DNA of 12,652 nt from JAFGGT01 sp036733165 (GTDB taxonomy: Archaea; Methanobacteriota_B; Thermococci; Methanofastidiosales; NM3). This document shows positions 11,666 through 12,652 of this stretch, piece after piece. Within the stretch, counting starts at the first letter, position 1. The number at the start of each line of letters is the position of its first letter. Under the pieces are notes generated by a model. The model was not told the origin of the DNA. It saw nothing but the letters and a program-made list of their open reading frames with translations, and made no database searches. A program made the translations under genes and the position numbers. The stretch covers positions 1 to 12,652 of the forward strand of contig DAINBB010000034.1 in the NCBI GenBank assembly GCA_036733165.1, in the 5' to 3' direction.

Positions 11666-12652
11666 CTAATTATATGGTTTCGCGTCCACTGAGTAGAAAG
11701 CGTTCTCATCGCAGGAGTAGAGCTTGTTGAGGGAGTCCCTCCCGTCGAGAAGGGATACCTCGTAGTCGTACCGCTCCTTCCTGCCGACGTACACGACCCT
11801 TATGTCGTACTTGTCAAGGACTGACATGTCGCCATTGTAGAAGTCGTTCGTGTCGTTTGTCCTTGCGAGGTAATTGAACGAGCCTGAGTAGTACGACCCT
11901 TTTATAGGAATCTTGAGGGATATGGCGGCGCTGACCGACGCGAAGAACCATCCGGTGATTATCTGCCCGTCCACTACGGCATTGTCCCTCAACCATAGGA
12001 AGGACGACTCCTCGTTCTCGTAGACGAGTGGCGCTATGGAGTCCATATAGTCCAGGGGGGCCGCCAGGGTCACCAGAAATATGCCCACGAAGCCTATCAC
12101 CATGACCTCCCTCTTCGAGGACATGGCCTCCTTCAGCCCGAGCCCCGCGAGGATAGACACGGGTATCGCGAGGAACTCGATGTATCTTGTCGGAAGCACC
12201 CAGAAGAAGGATGTCGTCAGTAGGAAGAGCGCTCCGTACATCGCGAGGGTGAACAGCTCCGAGCGGCCCCTCCTGCAGTAGGCCGCGCCAACGCCCACGA
12301 ACGAGAACGCCAGTTGGAAGAGACCCAGCTTCGACGGATAGTCCTTCAGTGCCATGGCAGTGCTCTCCGGGATGGTCGAGTACACCCCGTGGTCGAAGAG
12401 ATAGTACAGCCAATAGGACGGCAGGATCGCGGAGAGCCCCACCGCCACCAGGAGGCACTTTGCAAGCTTCCTTCGCTTCAATGGGTCTTCACGGCACGAG
12501 ACGAGGTATGTGAACGCCCCGTATGATATGAGAAGGACCGCGAACATTATCAGTGTCAGACCATGGGTCAGCACAACTCCCGCACCCATAATCCCCGAGA
12601 GTATCGAGTATCTCCAGTCCCCCTCCGACTTTATCAGAAATATCATCGAGAG
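11666..12652 (-). CDS. Polytopic membrane protein, possible GT-C glycosyltransferase (N-terminus outside window)
   Basis: The frame is open to the right edge, so only the C-terminal 328 residues are present and the internal Met at 12646 need not be the start. About seven hydrophobic segments can be read (GVVLTHGLTLIMFAVLLISY, CLLVAVGLSAILPSYWLYYL, LGLFQLAFSFVGVGAAYC, FTLAMYGALFLLTTSFFWVL and three more). A soluble tail of about 125 residues follows, probably outside the cell. The tail begins with ESSFLWLRDNAVVDGQIITGWFF, which resembles the W-L-R-x-N-x-x-x-D-x-x-I segment after the membrane domain in STT3/PMT-like and other GT-C glycosyltransferases. A role in lipid-linked sugar transfer is therefore possible. 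The catalytic acidic loop of GT-C enzymes lies near the N-terminus, which is missing, so this cannot be confirmed. It ends with TAG at 11666-11668. Confidence 0.75.
   Translation of the reverse strand, partial: LSMIFLIKSEGDWRYSILSGIMGAGVVLTHGLTLIMFAVLLISYGAFTYLVSCREDPLKRRKLAKCLLVAVGLSAILPSYWLYYLFDHGVYSTIPESTAMALKDYPSKLGLFQLAFSFVGVGAAYCRRGRSELFTLAMYGALFLLTTSFFWVLPTRYIEFLAIPVSILAGLGLKEAMSSKREVMVIGFVGIFLVTLAAPLDYMDSIAPLVYENEESSFLWLRDNAVVDGQIITGWFFASVSAAISLKIPIKGSYYSGSFNYLARTNDTNDFYNGDMSVLDKYDIRVVYVGRKERYDYEVSLLDGRDSLNKLYSCDENAFYSVDAKPYN

Noticed and set aside
1..12652. tRNA genes, CRISPR repeats or insertion sequences
   Set aside because: No cloverleaf-like sequence, regularly spaced repeats, transposase gene or long terminal inverted repeats were seen in gene gaps, all of which are shorter than about 110 bases.

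Overview
The window is an archaeal chromosome segment. The markers are an archaeal glutamyl-tRNA synthetase, the archaea-specific tRNA-Gln amidotransferase GatDE, geranylgeranylglyceryl phosphate synthase (the ether-lipid enzyme), ribosomal protein L40e, the rRNA modification enzyme Tsr3, and AT-rich TATA-type promoters with several apparently leaderless starts. A euryarchaeote, perhaps of the Thermoplasmata, fits best, but that placement is inference from general impression and not from an alignment. Coding DNA is moderately GC-rich and gene gaps are short and AT-rich. Of sixteen stop codons read, seven are TAG, seven TGA and two TAA.

Layout, left to right; all genes are on the minus strand except one. 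(1) 1-275: a 46-residue ribbon-helix-helix-like protein, absent from long-ORF lists, whose stop overlaps the start of a secreted protein that runs off the left edge. (2) 358-3467: gatD-gatE, with a GTG start proposed for gatD and a palindrome in its leader. (3) 3544-4400: a HemK2/Mtq2-type methyltransferase and a stand-alone Lrp/AsnC effector-binding (RAM) domain. (4) 4474-5419: a YdjM-family membrane protein and a RimI-like acetyltransferase. (5) 5478-6377: the only plus-strand gene, a 299-residue protein I do not recognise, sharing a two-way TATA region with the acetyltransferase gene. (6) 6371-8617: GGGP synthase, a 373-residue unknown protein and a small recombinase-like HTH protein, tightly packed as one transcription unit. 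(7) 8721-11628: gltX, a GNAT acetyltransferase, tsr3 and rpl40e, a compact translation operon. (8) 11666-12652: the C-terminal part of a polytopic membrane protein, possibly a GT-C type glycosyltransferase.

Most identifiable genes serve translation. GluRS mischarges tRNA-Gln with Glu, GatDE amidates it to Gln, the HemK2-like enzyme probably modifies the release factor, and Tsr3 and L40e belong to the small and large ribosomal subunits. The parts with no clear explanation are the unknown 373-residue protein with its HTH partner downstream of GGGPS, the orphan plus-strand gene facing them, and the RHH/secreted-protein pair at the left edge. I see no tRNA, rRNA, CRISPR array, insertion sequence or obvious defence locus. 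No gene-free stretch exceeds about 110 bases.
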